The notes under the pieces are model-generated. The model was not told where the DNA came from. It did not search any database and worked only from the letters and a program-made list of their open reading frames with translations. Below, in pieces: positions 26,590-36,477 of a stretch of DNA of 64,000 nucleotides. The translations under genes were made by a program, and so were the position numbers. The DNA lies in NCBI GenBank assembly GCA_003149345.1, contig QFWI01000011.1:844571-908570 (forward strand), read 5' to 3'. Position 1 is the first letter of the stretch. The number at the start of each line of letters is the position of its first letter. Source of the DNA: Vampirovibrio chlorellavorus. GTDB taxonomy: Bacteria; Cyanobacteriota; Vampirovibrionia; Vampirovibrionales; Vampirovibrionaceae.

Positions 26590-26823
26590 AAAAGACAAGG
26601 CTGCCGTCACAACACGTTTGTGACTGTTTGAGTACAGCGAGTTAAAAAGAAGGCTTGGCAAATCTTGCCAGAAGCAGTTCCACGGCTTGTCTGAGCTGTA
26701 GACAGTTTTGCAAACGTATTGTGAAGGCAGCCTTACCTAAATTTTTACTTCGCTGTGCAATTTTTACTTCGCTGTGCCCAAACAGTCACAAACGTGTTTC
26801 TTGAAGGCCGCTTTGTCTTTTAA
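26590..26823. repeat. Inverted-repeat element B (composite), with 26-bp core
   Basis: About 235 bp between two small minus-strand genes. An inner unit 26597-26734 has 24-nt imperfect terminal inverted repeats (26597-26620 with 26711-26734; both read roughly AAGGCTGCC-n-TCACAA-n-ACGTTTG). An extra segment to 26823 adds an outer repeat: 26590-26648 pairs imperfectly with 26765-26823, sharing an exact 19-bp block. The 26 bp at 26623-26648 are identical to the reverse complement of 46034-46059 in element A. There is no coding capacity, so it is a non-autonomous or structural repeat. Confidence 0.85.
26740..26777. repeat. Perfect 19-bp tandem duplication within element B
   Basis: AATTTTTACTTCGCTGTGC occurs twice head to tail (26740-26758 and 26759-26777). 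The unit is a diverged reverse copy of part of the family core. Tandem duplication inside the element suggests local slippage or a partial rearrangement. Confidence 0.9.
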
Positions 26824-26833
26824 AAATGGCCTT

Positions 26834-27076
26834 TTAAAACGTGCGGTGCATTTTGGCCCCACGGTTTTCGTAGGGGTTAAACTCATTCAGGGTTTTTTCA
26901 ATCCGCTCCAGTTTCTGGGTTTCCAGCATGTAGCGGTACTTCAGCAGTTTCATGCGGCTTTTCAGGGTAACCAGGTTGTAAATACCCTGAATGGTTCCCA
27001 TGATCAAGGCTTCCACGGGGTTGTTCCGCTGAAAGAAATTTTTGGCAAGTGTCAGGTATAACTGTGGACTGGCCAT
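26834..27076 (-). CDS. Small helical protein, unknown
   Basis: An 80-residue basic protein. Residues 1-35 contain a mildly hydrophobic stretch (NPVEALIMGTIQGIYNLVTL) and residues 36-70 a charged helix (KSRMKLLKYRYMLETQKLER). A strong GGGGG ribosome site lies 9 nt before the ATG. It is followed by element B and then the coiled-coil gene at 26138-26470. Function is unknown; it might be a peripheral membrane or structural protein. Confidence 0.7.
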   Translation of the reverse strand: MASPQLYLTLAKNFFQRNNPVEALIMGTIQGIYNLVTLKSRMKLLKYRYMLETQKLERIEKTLNEFNPYENRGAKMHRTF

Positions 27077-27254
27077 AAACGATTACCCCCTTGCATTGCC
27101 TCGATTTGGCGTTGCCTATCAATAATAATAAAAACATTCCAATGGGCTGGCTTGCCTGCACAAGGGTGAATTGTTACGTTTTATATATATTTTTTATGTT
27201 TTTGAGATGTTTTTTTTATGTGGCAGATTGGGTGTGAAACGGGGTTGGAGAAGT

Positions 27255-27284
27255 TTGGGCTTGGTCTTTCCTTTGAGGTACAAT
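27255..27284 (+). promoter_or_regulatory. Promoter of gatA
   Basis: TTGGGC (27255-27260) and TACAAT (27279-27284) with an 18-bp spacer, 30 bp before the gatA TTG start. The spacing leaves a short leader with AAAGGA as ribosome site. Confidence 0.6.
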
Positions 27285-27313
27285 CCTGTCATATCCACCC
27301 CTAAAGGAAAGAA

Positions 27314-28795
<1,482 letters not shown>

Positions 28796-28814
28796 AGTAC
28801 CATTATTTCCATTA

Positions 28815-28849
28815 CAGGCTTCCGCTCAGGTTTTCCAAGCGGAAGCCTG
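28815..28849 (+). terminator. Hairpin terminator after gatA
   Basis: Perfect 12-bp stem CAGGCTTCCGCT / AGCGGAAGCCTG with an 11-nt loop, 20 bp after the gatA stop, followed by CTGATTTTGAT. The stem is strong, the T-tract modest. Confidence 0.75.
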
Positions 28850-28970
28850 CTGATTTTGATAGAATAATCACAGTTTTTCTGAATGTTCTGGCGGGTTTGC
28901 TTCCTTAGATTGGGGGCGAAGGTCAGGTTTGCGTATCAGGCAGTTTGCAGGGTAGAAGGAGCGATTGGCA

Positions 28971-29879
28971 TTGTCGCTGAGGGATAAGTTGGCATCCGGG
29001 CAGCCGGTGATTACCGTGGAGTTGTCCCCTCCAAAAGGGACGGACGTCAGCCGCTTGCTGGAACATGCCCTGGCCTTAAAAGGGAAGGTGGATGCCATTA
29101 ATGTGCCGGACTGTCAGCTTTCCATGCTGAAAATGAGTTCCATGGCCGCCTCCAAGCTCATTCAGGATCACACCGGCATTGAGGCCGTGTGGCAATTGAC
29201 CTGTCGGGATCGCAACCTGATTGCCTTGCAGGCGGATTTATTGGGTGGCTACGCTTTGGGCTTGCACAATGTGTTGGCCCTCACCGGCGATCCGGTGCAG
29301 ATTGGGGATCAAAAAGAGCATGCCAAGCAGGTCTTTCACCTGGAATCGGTGCGATTGCTGGATTTGATCAAGACCTTGAATGTGGGAAAAGACGCCTGTG
29401 GTCAGGAGCTGAAGGGCTCTGGCACCGATTTCACCTTGGGGGCCGCCATTAACCCCTTTAAATTGGGGAATCGGGCCCAGCAATTGCGTCTGAAGCAAAA
29501 AATGGAGCGGGAACTGCACTTTTTCCAGACCCAGCCCGTTTATCACCGGGAGCCGGTGGAAGAGCTGCTGGCCTTGCTGAGAGAGCTGGGTGATTCGCTG
29601 GGCTGTGTGCCCCCCAAGTTGTTGCTGGGCATTATTCCGCCCCGATCGGCTCAAGCCGCTCGCCGCATGAACCGGGAGATTGTGGGGGTCAATATCCCGG
29701 AAAGTTTTATTTCTCTGTTGGAGCGATCCAGTCAGCCGGTCCTGAAGAGCATTCGATACTGCGCCGATGTGGTTCAGGAACTCAAGCCCCTGGCGGATGG
29801 CTTTCACTTCATGCCGGTGGGCATGCCCTCCAAAGTGGGACTGCTTTTGGATGAGTGTTTCGCCCTCTCCTCCAATTGA
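28971..29879 (+). CDS. metF: Methylenetetrahydrofolate reductase
   Basis: A 302-residue flavoenzyme reducing 5,10-methylene-THF to 5-methyl-THF for methionine synthesis. The TIM-barrel features are visible: VELSPPKGTD near the N-terminus, WQLTCRDRN, LHNVLALTGDPVQIGD, LGAAINPF, FFQTQPVYH and GIIPP. An upstream TTG at 28965 leaves only 3 nt after AAGGAG, while the TTG at 28971 leaves 9 nt, so 28971 is chosen. MetF in this length class lacks the regulatory domain of eukaryotic MTHFR. It follows gatA but is separated by a terminator. Confidence 0.9.
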   Translation: MSLRDKLASGQPVITVELSPPKGTDVSRLLEHALALKGKVDAINVPDCQLSMLKMSSMAASKLIQDHTGIEAVWQLTCRDRNLIALQADLLGGYALGLHNVLALTGDPVQIGDQKEHAKQVFHLESVRLLDLIKTLNVGKDACGQELKGSGTDFTLGAAINPFKLGNRAQQLRLKQKMERELHFFQTQPVYHREPVEELLALLRELGDSLGCVPPKLLLGIIPPRSAQAARRMNREIVGVNIPESFISLLERSSQPVLKSIRYCADVVQELKPLADGFHFMPVGMPSKVGLLLDECFALSSN

Positions 29880-30060
29880 ACGATCCCTTGCCTGATAAAT
29901 CCCCCTAAAATGGCAAAAGGCTGCCGCCTCCCGTGGATAATGGTTCCAACGGGGTCAGAGGGGCGACTTTATTCGCCGATGTCGGGCTTATTAATGTCGT
30001 TGACCGAGGATACAGACGGGTTGGCAGGGTCGTTGAGCGTTTGAGGTCATTGAAACTTCC

Positions 30061-30588
30061 ATGAAAAAAAGGCAAACGGTTTTCTCGCTATTGGCGCTAC
30101 TGGCTTTTCCCTGGGTGGCCACCGCCCTGCTTTCCGGCATTGCTCAGGCTCAGGATGCCGATGAGCCTTACTCGCAACCGGCTGTGGTCAGTTCCCCCGT
30201 CGGGCGCAAAATGCTGTACCTGTTCTCCACGGACTTTCCACCCAATACGGTGGCCCAATATCCCACCCCACCGGCCAAGGAAACCCGTTTCTGGCAACTG
30301 CTGGATCGGGAGATCGGCAGAACCTCCGATCTCAGCCTGACCGAGAACGCCCTGGAAGCGGATTATCGGGTTGAGTTGCGCTGTGGGGGCGTTTTTAATT
30401 GCTCCAAGCTGCTGGTGGATGTCAAAAGCCCCGATCGAATTGTGCTGACTTCGTTTAAACTCAAAAATTTCGCGTCTTTCCTTGGTCTGGGCGCTCCTCG
30501 CCTGGAACAAGTGGCTCGGGAACTCTCCCGAACCCTGGATCAGCGCATTCAACTGCTGGAGCAGGGCGGTTACGGACACACCGACTAG
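30061..30588 (+). CDS. Exported protein of unknown function
   Basis: A 175-residue protein with a clear signal peptide (KKRQ, hydrophobic core FSLLALLAFPWVATALLSGI, cleavage after AQA about 30). The mature domain is of mixed alpha/beta character. It includes a pair of cysteines (LRCGGVFNCSKLLVDV) that could form a disulfide, and an amphipathic C-terminal helix. There is no lipobox. The fold may resemble small periplasmic proteins that bind ligands through a beta sheet, but no family is recognised. It is convergent with the DUF5522 gene. Confidence 0.75.
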   Translation: MKKRQTVFSLLALLAFPWVATALLSGIAQAQDADEPYSQPAVVSSPVGRKMLYLFSTDFPPNTVAQYPTPPAKETRFWQLLDREIGRTSDLSLTENALEADYRVELRCGGVFNCSKLLVDVKSPDRIVLTSFKLKNFASFLGLGAPRLEQVARELSRTLDQRIQLLEQGGYGHTD

Positions 30589-30642
30589 TCAGTGACATTC
30601 TCAAATATAGCAGGACAGTGAAGGGCTTCACTCGGGGCCTGT

Positions 30643-30861
30643 TTAAATTGTGTCCTGTGAACTTTCCGGGGATGGCGCCGAGAACCCTTTAAAGCCATAG
30701 GGGCAATGGCGGCACACATTTTGGCAGCACAGCCCCCGGGCCAAGTGGTAAAGCTCCGTAAACACCAAAAAACCGCTCTGGGCATCCGTATAATAATGCT
30801 CGCCCCGGGCCACAGCCTCGGCGTGCTGCTGTTGATAGGTTGGCGTGTCGGATGAGTTCAT
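30643..30861 (-). CDS. DUF5522 family small cysteine-rich protein
   Basis: A 72-residue protein with the signature GEHYYTDAQSGFLVFTELYH followed by LARGLCCQNVCRHCPYGFKG. The CCxNxCRHCPYG motif is diagnostic for the DUF5522 family, short proteins with four closely spaced cysteines likely to bind a metal or Fe-S centre. Function is unknown in the family. The gene lies 51 bp downstream of the SRP RNA on the same strand. The ribosome site is weak. Confidence 0.85.
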   Translation of the reverse strand: MNSSDTPTYQQQHAEAVARGEHYYTDAQSGFLVFTELYHLARGLCCQNVCRHCPYGFKGFSAPSPESSQDTI

Positions 30862-30911
30862 GAATCGTTTGCCAGTGGGCGGCTGTTTTTTGCTGATTGA
30901 ATCTGACTATG

Positions 30912-31061
30912 AAAAAACCGCACCCCGTCATCTGTTGCCAAATGCCGGTTCCGGATGAAGGACTTGCAGCACCCGCAGGGGTAGACTTATTGCTGCTACG
31001 TTCCCGTCCTGACAAGGTTCATCTTCCATGCGCCGCGCAAGGATCATACCGGAGGTGCGGT
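30912..31061 (-). ncRNA. ffs: Small bacterial SRP RNA (4.5S/ffs)
   Basis: On the minus strand the conserved SRP domain IV is present: CTTGTCAGGACGGGAACGTA followed by GCAGCAATAAG, with a GGAA tetraloop closed by ACG/CGT and the 5'/3' asymmetric loops (GTCAGG / AGCAGC). The downstream CCCCTGCGGGTGCTGCAAG is also typical. The ends pair: CCGCACC at the 5' end with GGTGCGG at the 3' end, followed by TTTTTT as terminator. This RNA binds Ffh to target membrane proteins. At about 150 nt it is longer than the E. coli 4.5S RNA. A promoter precedes it. Confidence 0.93.
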
Positions 31062-31065
31062 AGTC

Positions 31066-31077
31066 GATACTATAGCA
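31066..31077 (-). promoter_or_regulatory. Extended -10 promoter of ffs
   Basis: On the minus strand TGCTATAGT (TGn plus a -10 of TATAGT) lies about 7 nt before the inferred 5' end of the SRP RNA. The -35 region is poor, as usual for extended -10 promoters. It sits directly after the purF stop codon. Confidence 0.6.
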
Positions 31078-31092
31078 CACCCGGTCTTTGGT

Positions 31093-32595
31093 TCATACCG
31101 ATCCGCGGGTCAGGCTTAGCGGGACAAAATCGACGGGCTTTCCTGCCGGATACTCTCCGCTAAAGCAGGCGGTGCAAGGAGCGTCATAACCGGCCACATC
31201 GGCCATGTCCTGGACTGACAGGTACGCCAGAGAATCCACACCCAGGAACTCCCGAATTTTCTCGGTATTTTCCATCTGGTTGGCGATGAGCTCTTTTTGC
31301 TCCGACATATCAATGCCATAAAAGCAGGGGTGGGTAACCTTGGCCGAGGAAATGCGCAAGTGGAGTTCCTTGACCCCGCAATCCTTCAGCATTTTGACCA
31401 GATTGCGGCTGGTATTGCCCCGCACGATGGAATCATCCACCACAATGACCCGTTTGCCCGCCAAGACGTCTTTCAGCGGGTTGAGCTTCAGTTGAATGCC
31501 CTTCTCTCGCAGTTCATGGGTGGGGCTGATGAAGGTGCGGCCCACATAGCGGTTTTTAATCAGCCCTTCCACATACGGAATCCCTGACTCCCGGCTGTAG
31601 CCTACGGCGGCCACGTTCCCGGAATCCGGCACGGGGATGACAATATCCGCTTCCACCGGCGGGGAAATCTGGGCCAGCCGACGTCCCAGGTTCATGCGGT
31701 AGTTGTAGACGGATTGTCCGTGGATCAGGCTGTCCGGGCGGGCAAAGTATACCAGCTCAAACACGCACAGGTGCTCTTTCTTGGGGCCATCCAGAAAAAT
31801 CGACTCCGTGCGGCCCAGCCCTTCGGTTTCCAAACCGGCGTAATAGTCATCCAGCGTGGCAATTAAGATTTCGCCGGGCTCAATGTCCCGCTCGTAAGTG
31901 GCCCCTACAATATCCAAAGCACAGGTTTCAGAGGCCACCACCAAGGCTCCGGTTTTGCTGCGTCCCATGCAGAAAGGGCGCAGACCGTGGCGATCACGGG
32001 CCGCTATTAAGGTATCTCCCGTGGCGATGACGATGGAAAAAGCGCCCTCGCAAGCGTTAATGGCTTCCTTAACCGCCTCTTTCAGCGGTTTGCCCTGATT
32101 GAGCAAATAGTTGATGTAAATCAGAATTAAGTGGCTGTCGCTGCTGCCCTGGCTGAGGTATTGGTGCTGCTTTAAAAAGTCTCGCAGTTGTTCGGTGTTA
32201 ATCAGGTTGCCGTTGTGGGCCAGGGTAATGCCCCCAAAGGGGCTGCGGGCCACCACGGGCTGGGCGTTGTCCAGATTGCTGGCCCCGGTGGTGGAGTAAC
32301 GGGTGTGCCCAATGCCGATTTGCCCGGTCAGACTTTCCAGCAGACTCTCGTTAAAGACCTGATTGACCAGTCCCATTTCCTTGTGAATGCGCAGCTGGTG
32401 GTTATCAAAGACGGCCATGCCACAACTTTCCTGACCCCGGTGTTGCAGGGCGTACAAACCAAAGTACAGGGTATGCCCCAGCCCAGCGGAGTTTTTATCC
32501 AGAATGCCAAACACGCCGCATTCTTCGTGAATGGATTTGTAAGGCACCGGCTGCGGCTCAAACTGGGGATGAACGCTCAAATCAGAGGTTGGCAA
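31093..32595 (-). CDS. purF: Amidophosphoribosyltransferase
   Basis: A 500-residue enzyme of the first step of purine synthesis (PRPP plus glutamine to phosphoribosylamine). The Ntn glutaminase nucleophile is Cys26 in HEECGVFG, after a propeptide to be removed. The PRPP loop VIVVDDSIVRGNTSRNL is present. Cysteines in SETCALDIVGA, THPCFYG and APCTACFSGEYP match the [4Fe-4S]-containing Bacillus-type enzymes. It has a TTG start with GGAG 8 nt upstream and overlaps the end of purL by 14 bp, so translation is coupled. Confidence 0.96.
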   Translation of the reverse strand: MPTSDLSVHPQFEPQPVPYKSIHEECGVFGILDKNSAGLGHTLYFGLYALQHRGQESCGMAVFDNHQLRIHKEMGLVNQVFNESLLESLTGQIGIGHTRYSTTGASNLDNAQPVVARSPFGGITLAHNGNLINTEQLRDFLKQHQYLSQGSSDSHLILIYINYLLNQGKPLKEAVKEAINACEGAFSIVIATGDTLIAARDRHGLRPFCMGRSKTGALVVASETCALDIVGATYERDIEPGEILIATLDDYYAGLETEGLGRTESIFLDGPKKEHLCVFELVYFARPDSLIHGQSVYNYRMNLGRRLAQISPPVEADIVIPVPDSGNVAAVGYSRESGIPYVEGLIKNRYVGRTFISPTHELREKGIQLKLNPLKDVLAGKRVIVVDDSIVRGNTSRNLVKMLKDCGVKELHLRISSAKVTHPCFYGIDMSEQKELIANQMENTEKIREFLGVDSLAYLSVQDMADVAGYDAPCTACFSGEYPAGKPVDFVPLSLTRGSV

Positions 32596-34855
32596 GGGTC
32601 TGGCTCCATAACGTTTTCAAGGGGGCAAGGGCGATGGGCGGCTGATCGTCGATGACGAGATGGAAGCCATCCGTGGTGCGACCAATGGGAATCCAGTCCA
32701 TTTTTTCACCGCACAAGGCCTGGAAGGCTTCCTCCTGATCGGGATGGTAAGCCACGATATAAGTTCCCCCGGTTTCCCCGAACAGGCACTCATCCAGACG
32801 ACACTGACCGGCCAGCGCGCTGCGGCTGAAGGCAATCCCCAACTCGTGCTGGAAGGTCATCTCCAACAAAGTGGGCAGTAAACCGCCGATGGAAACATCC
32901 TGAACGGCCTCGACCAGTTGTTGATCAATCAGGGATAAGACCAGCTTCATCGCCCGATCTTCCTGCTTCAAATCCACTTCCGGGGGAGGGCCTTCAATCA
33001 GGCCAGCCCGAAGTTTCTGGTACTCGCTGCCGCCCAGTTGGGGTTTAAACCGTCCCAGCAGGGCCAGGCGCAAGCCGGGTTGGCGCAGGGCAGGAGCCAT
33101 CACTTTTTTCTCATCCTCAACCAGGCCAATCATGGCGATGGTGGGGGTGGGGAAGATGGCCTCGCCGGAATGCTCGTTGTAAAGGCTGACGTTTCCGCTG
33201 ATGACGGGCGTTTCAAACACTTCGCAAGCGTCTTTAATGCCCTGAACGGCGTAATAGAGCTGATAGTAGATTTCCGGCTTTTCTGGATTCCCGAAGTTCA
33301 GGTTATCGCTAACGGCCAGCGGAAGGGCGCCAGTACACACCATGTTGCGGCAAGCCTGGGCCACGGCGAACATGCTGCCCCGATAAGGCTCCAGGTATAC
33401 GTAGCGGGCGTTGCAATCCACGGTGACCGCCAGTGCCTTGCCGGAAAATGTACCATCTTTGCGGCGCAGGCGAATGACCCCGGAACCCAGGTTTTCGGAA
33501 GCCAACAGGGTGTTGTTTTGCACGTGGCGATCGTATTGCCGAATCACGCCGGTGGGCTGGGCAATATTGGGGGAGGCAAACAGTCGCTCCAGCCAGTGGG
33601 CCACCTCCTGAGGCTGAATATCGGCAAAACGCTCCCGAGGATCAACGCTGCGGCGGTCTTTAGCCGCCTCCGGTTCTGGCGGCTTCAAGCCCCGATCGTA
33701 AGAGGGGGCTAAATCGGTCAGCAGCTTGGCTGGCAAGTCCACTACTTTTTGGCCCTGGTGAAAAATCTGAATGTTCTCATCGGCGGTTACTTCTCCCACC
33801 ACAACCGCTGGAATACGCCATTTGGCGAACACCTCCAGCACAGGCTGCTCTTTTCCCTTCTCCAGCACCATTAGCATGCGCTCCTGAGACTCAGAAAGCA
33901 GGTATTCATGCGGTAGCATGTCCGGTTCCCGGGCGGGCACCTTGTCCAGATCGAGAATCATGCCCACATGGCCCTTGGCGGCCATCTCACAACTGGAGCT
34001 GGTCAGCCCGGCGGCCCCCATATCCTGGGCGGCCACCACGCAGCCGGTGGCAAAGGCCTCCAGGCAGGCTTCGATCAATACTTTTTCCGCAAAGGGGTCG
34101 CCCACCTGCACGGCAGGCCGATCGGCGGTGCTGTTCTCATCCAGCTCCTTGCTGGCGAAGGCCGCCCCACCCATGCCGTCTTTTCCGGTGGCCGAGCCGA
34201 CATACAGTACCGGGTTTCCAATGCCTTTGGCCGCGGATGGCATTTCATCGCCCTCATACAGAATCCCCACGGCCATGGCGTTGACCAGGGGGTTGCCGCT
34301 GTAGCACTCGTCAAAAAAGACTTCGCCGCCCACGGTGGGAACGCCCACGCAGTTGCCGTAATGTCCAATGCCATGAACGGCGTTGGCAAACAGGAACCGG
34401 TTGTGGGTACGGGTGGCGTCGCTCTCGCCCCGTTCGGGGAAGGACAGGGGGCCAAAGCGCAGGGAGTTCAGGTTGGCGATGGGCCGGGCGTTCATGGTGA
34501 AAATATCCCGCAGAATACCGCCTACCCCGGTGGCAGCCCCCTGAAAGGGTTCTACGGCGGTGGGGTGATTGTGGCTCTCAATCTTGAACGCAATCTGGAT
34601 ACCGTCGCCAATGTCGATGATTCCGGCGTTTTCCCCCGGCCCGGCGACCACCCGAGGGCCTTTGTTGGGCAGCAGTTTCAGCAAATGGCGGGAGTTTTTG
34701 TAGCAGCAATGCTCGCTCCACAACACGCTGAACATGGCAATTTCGTTGAAATTGGGCTCCCGCTGGAGGTGATTACAGATTTTGTGGTATTCCCCCGTGG
34801 TGAGATTGAGCGATTTCAGTAACGATTCGGTTTCCGCGGAAAGGGTGGCAAGCAT
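32582..34855 (-). CDS. purL: Phosphoribosylformylglycinamidine synthase subunit II
   Basis: A 757-residue ATP-dependent FGAM synthase of the small (PurL plus PurQ plus PurS) type. Characteristic segments are FSVLWSEHCCYKNSRHLLK, VVAGPGENAGIIDIGDGIQI, IESHNHPTAVEPFQGAATGV, DMGAAGLTSSSCEMAAKG and VSIGGLLPTLLEM. The frame runs 49 codons further upstream; the ATG at 34855 gives the family N-terminus (MLATLSAETESLLKSLNLTT). It lies first in a purL-purF unit. PurQ and PurS are not in this window. Confidence 0.96.
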   Translation of the reverse strand: MLATLSAETESLLKSLNLTTGEYHKICNHLQREPNFNEIAMFSVLWSEHCCYKNSRHLLKLLPNKGPRVVAGPGENAGIIDIGDGIQIAFKIESHNHPTAVEPFQGAATGVGGILRDIFTMNARPIANLNSLRFGPLSFPERGESDATRTHNRFLFANAVHGIGHYGNCVGVPTVGGEVFFDECYSGNPLVNAMAVGILYEGDEMPSAAKGIGNPVLYVGSATGKDGMGGAAFASKELDENSTADRPAVQVGDPFAEKVLIEACLEAFATGCVVAAQDMGAAGLTSSSCEMAAKGHVGMILDLDKVPAREPDMLPHEYLLSESQERMLMVLEKGKEQPVLEVFAKWRIPAVVVGEVTADENIQIFHQGQKVVDLPAKLLTDLAPSYDRGLKPPEPEAAKDRRSVDPRERFADIQPQEVAHWLERLFASPNIAQPTGVIRQYDRHVQNNTLLASENLGSGVIRLRRKDGTFSGKALAVTVDCNARYVYLEPYRGSMFAVAQACRNMVCTGALPLAVSDNLNFGNPEKPEIYYQLYYAVQGIKDACEVFETPVISGNVSLYNEHSGEAIFPTPTIAMIGLVEDEKKVMAPALRQPGLRLALLGRFKPQLGGSEYQKLRAGLIEGPPPEVDLKQEDRAMKLVLSLIDQQLVEAVQDVSIGGLLPTLLEMTFQHELGIAFSRSALAGQCRLDECLFGETGGTYIVAYHPDQEEAFQALCGEKMDWIPIGRTTDGFHLVIDDQPPIALAPLKTLWSQTLANL

Positions 34856-35075
34856 GGTGGCGTATTCCCCTGCAACTGGCCCCTGAAAAAACAAAGGAGC
34901 CTGATACGACCCCTGCATTATGGCCCAAAAGCACCCAGATTCCAAGAACCGCCCTGGGTGAGGCTTGTGTTGTTGAAACTTGAGCATTGCTTCAGCTTTC
35001 ACAACGTTTGGCCGAATGCGCTGGTCTGTGTGGGAGGATTGAAAATCAAGTGGGTTTTGGCTTTAATCAAACATT

Positions 35076-35696
35076 ATGAGCAATCCCACCGATCCCCTCC
35101 GCAATCAAAACCCCCGCAACCAAAATGAAGAATTTAAGGCCCGTATCTTTGATCTGATCATTCAGCAAGGGGTGGAGGCCTTTAATGACTTTCGCCGCTC
35201 TCAGGGCTTTAGCCCCATTGACCTGTCCGGGTTGGACTTTACGGCCAAGGACTTGACCGGCATTAACTTCAGTGTGGCCGACCTGACTGGTTGCACCTTC
35301 GATTATGCCTACATGAACGACGCCGTGCTGATTATGGCGGATCTGTCCCGGGCTTCCTGCCGGGAAACGGATTTTTACATGGCCAACCTTGAAGAGGCCG
35401 ATTTGCTGCATTGCAACTTGCAAGAGGCCAAACTAGCCGGGGCGTCCCTGATGGAAGCGGTATTGACTGGGGCGCAAGCCAATCAGGCGGACTTTAAAGA
35501 CGCAGACCTGACCCGGGCCAACCTTCAAAAGTGTCAATTGCAGGATGCCGATTTTTCCGGCGCCATTTTAAATAGCACCGATTTTAGGGACGCTGAAATT
35601 GAATGGGCCAACTTCGAGGGGGCTCAATACGACGTTTCTACCCGATGGGGGGCTAAACCACCCGCTTTTTTGAAGTCTCACCCACTGCCCGAATGA
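35076..35696 (+). CDS. Pentapeptide-repeat protein
   Basis: A 206-residue protein. Residues about 47-195 are tandem pentapeptides of type A(D/N)Lxx, for example DLSGLDFTAKDLTGINFSV, ADLTGCTF, ANLEEADLLHCNLQEAKLAG and ADLTRANLQKCQLQDADFSG, giving a right-handed quadrilateral beta helix. There is a polar N-terminus of about 45 residues and no signal peptide. Such proteins are abundant in cyanobacteria; most have unknown roles, and some mimic DNA to protect gyrase. It is divergent from purL. Confidence 0.92.
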   Translation: MSNPTDPLRNQNPRNQNEEFKARIFDLIIQQGVEAFNDFRRSQGFSPIDLSGLDFTAKDLTGINFSVADLTGCTFDYAYMNDAVLIMADLSRASCRETDFYMANLEEADLLHCNLQEAKLAGASLMEAVLTGAQANQADFKDADLTRANLQKCQLQDADFSGAILNSTDFRDAEIEWANFEGAQYDVSTRWGAKPPAFLKSHPLPE

Positions 35697-35863
35697 GCTT
35701 AAAAAACGACCTGATTAAAAAATAATAGGGCCGGGTATTTAAGTGTTGTGTCTATGACAGTATCGGTAGTCCACGGGTAATGGATTGCGGGCCTGATGCT
35801 CGCAATACGGCTTCAACGGCGTGATCCTCATGCCCATTTCAGCTTTTGTGGGAGATCAGCTTC

Positions 35864-36127
35864 ATGCGGGATGAAATCAACATCTCTACCCGGTTTCAAT
35901 GGCCCCATGCCTACTTTTTGGATGTGGCCGAGGTGGTTTTTGCCTTGCTGGATTCTGAAGAGGACAGCCAGCGGCGGCGGCCTTTCCCGGCCGTACTGGC
36001 GGAGGGATGCCCTGCGTTTCTGACCCTGGCGGAGTTGGAGGCGTATCATCGACAATTGTTTTTGTGGGGCTGGCGGTTTTCGCGACCTTGCAAGGTGCTA
36101 CTGCCAGGCCCAAAGGGAATCCGCTGA
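35864..36127 (+). CDS. Small protein of unknown function
   Basis: An 87-residue frame starting MRDEINISTRFQWPHAYFLD, with GGGAG about 8 nt before the ATG at 35864. The sequence looks protein-like (DVAEVVFALLDSEED, LAELEAYHRQLFLWGWRFSR) and is followed by a terminator. I do not recognise a family. The opposite-strand frame (35828-36055) has a less natural composition. It has its own upstream region, so it is probably monocistronic. Confidence 0.5.
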   Translation: MRDEINISTRFQWPHAYFLDVAEVVFALLDSEEDSQRRRPFPAVLAEGCPAFLTLAELEAYHRQLFLWGWRFSRPCKVLLPGPKGIR

Positions 36128-36188
36128 GGGGGCATGGGCCAAGGAACATTGATTTTTCGGAATTTGGAGCGAGCAGCGCGTTTAAGTA

Positions 36189-36215
36189 CCCCGGCACGGA
36201 TACGCCGGGGATTTT
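36189..36215 (+). terminator. Rho-independent terminator after small gene
   Basis: Seven-bp GC stem CCCCGGC / GCCGGGG with an 8-nt loop, followed by ATTTTT. It lies 61 bp after the stop of the 87-residue gene on the plus strand. Confidence 0.85.
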
Positions 36216-36243
36216 TATTGCTTGGGGATGGTTCCCCAATGAA

Positions 36244-36271
36244 AAAGCCCCAGAATGGCTTTCGGGGCTTT
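36244..36271 (-). terminator. Terminator facing the polyamine operon
   Basis: Eight-bp stem AAAGCCCC / GGGGCTTT with a 12-nt loop and an A-run at 36242-36246 that reads as T on the minus strand. It is the first good terminator after speB, which ends at 36478. The 200 bp between hold no gene. Confidence 0.7.
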
Positions 36272-36477
36272 CCTGATTTCTTTTGAGCGGTAACAAAAAA
36301 GAAAAGGGATGATGGGTTGAAGGAGACAGTATTAACATGACATAATTGCCACGCCTTTACGTTTCTTAAACCTTCTTAAACCTTTTTCAATCTTAAGCCT
36401 TCTTCAATCGGCAATCATTTTCAACGTTGGCTTGCCTTCAGCCTGGGTCTTTAAAACAGGGCCGGCACGGCCTTTAA

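Noticed and set aside
29895..29915. Possible repeat end (AAAAGGCTGCCGCCTCCCG)
   Set aside because: Resembles the terminus of the repeat family for about 10 bp only, with no core or second end.
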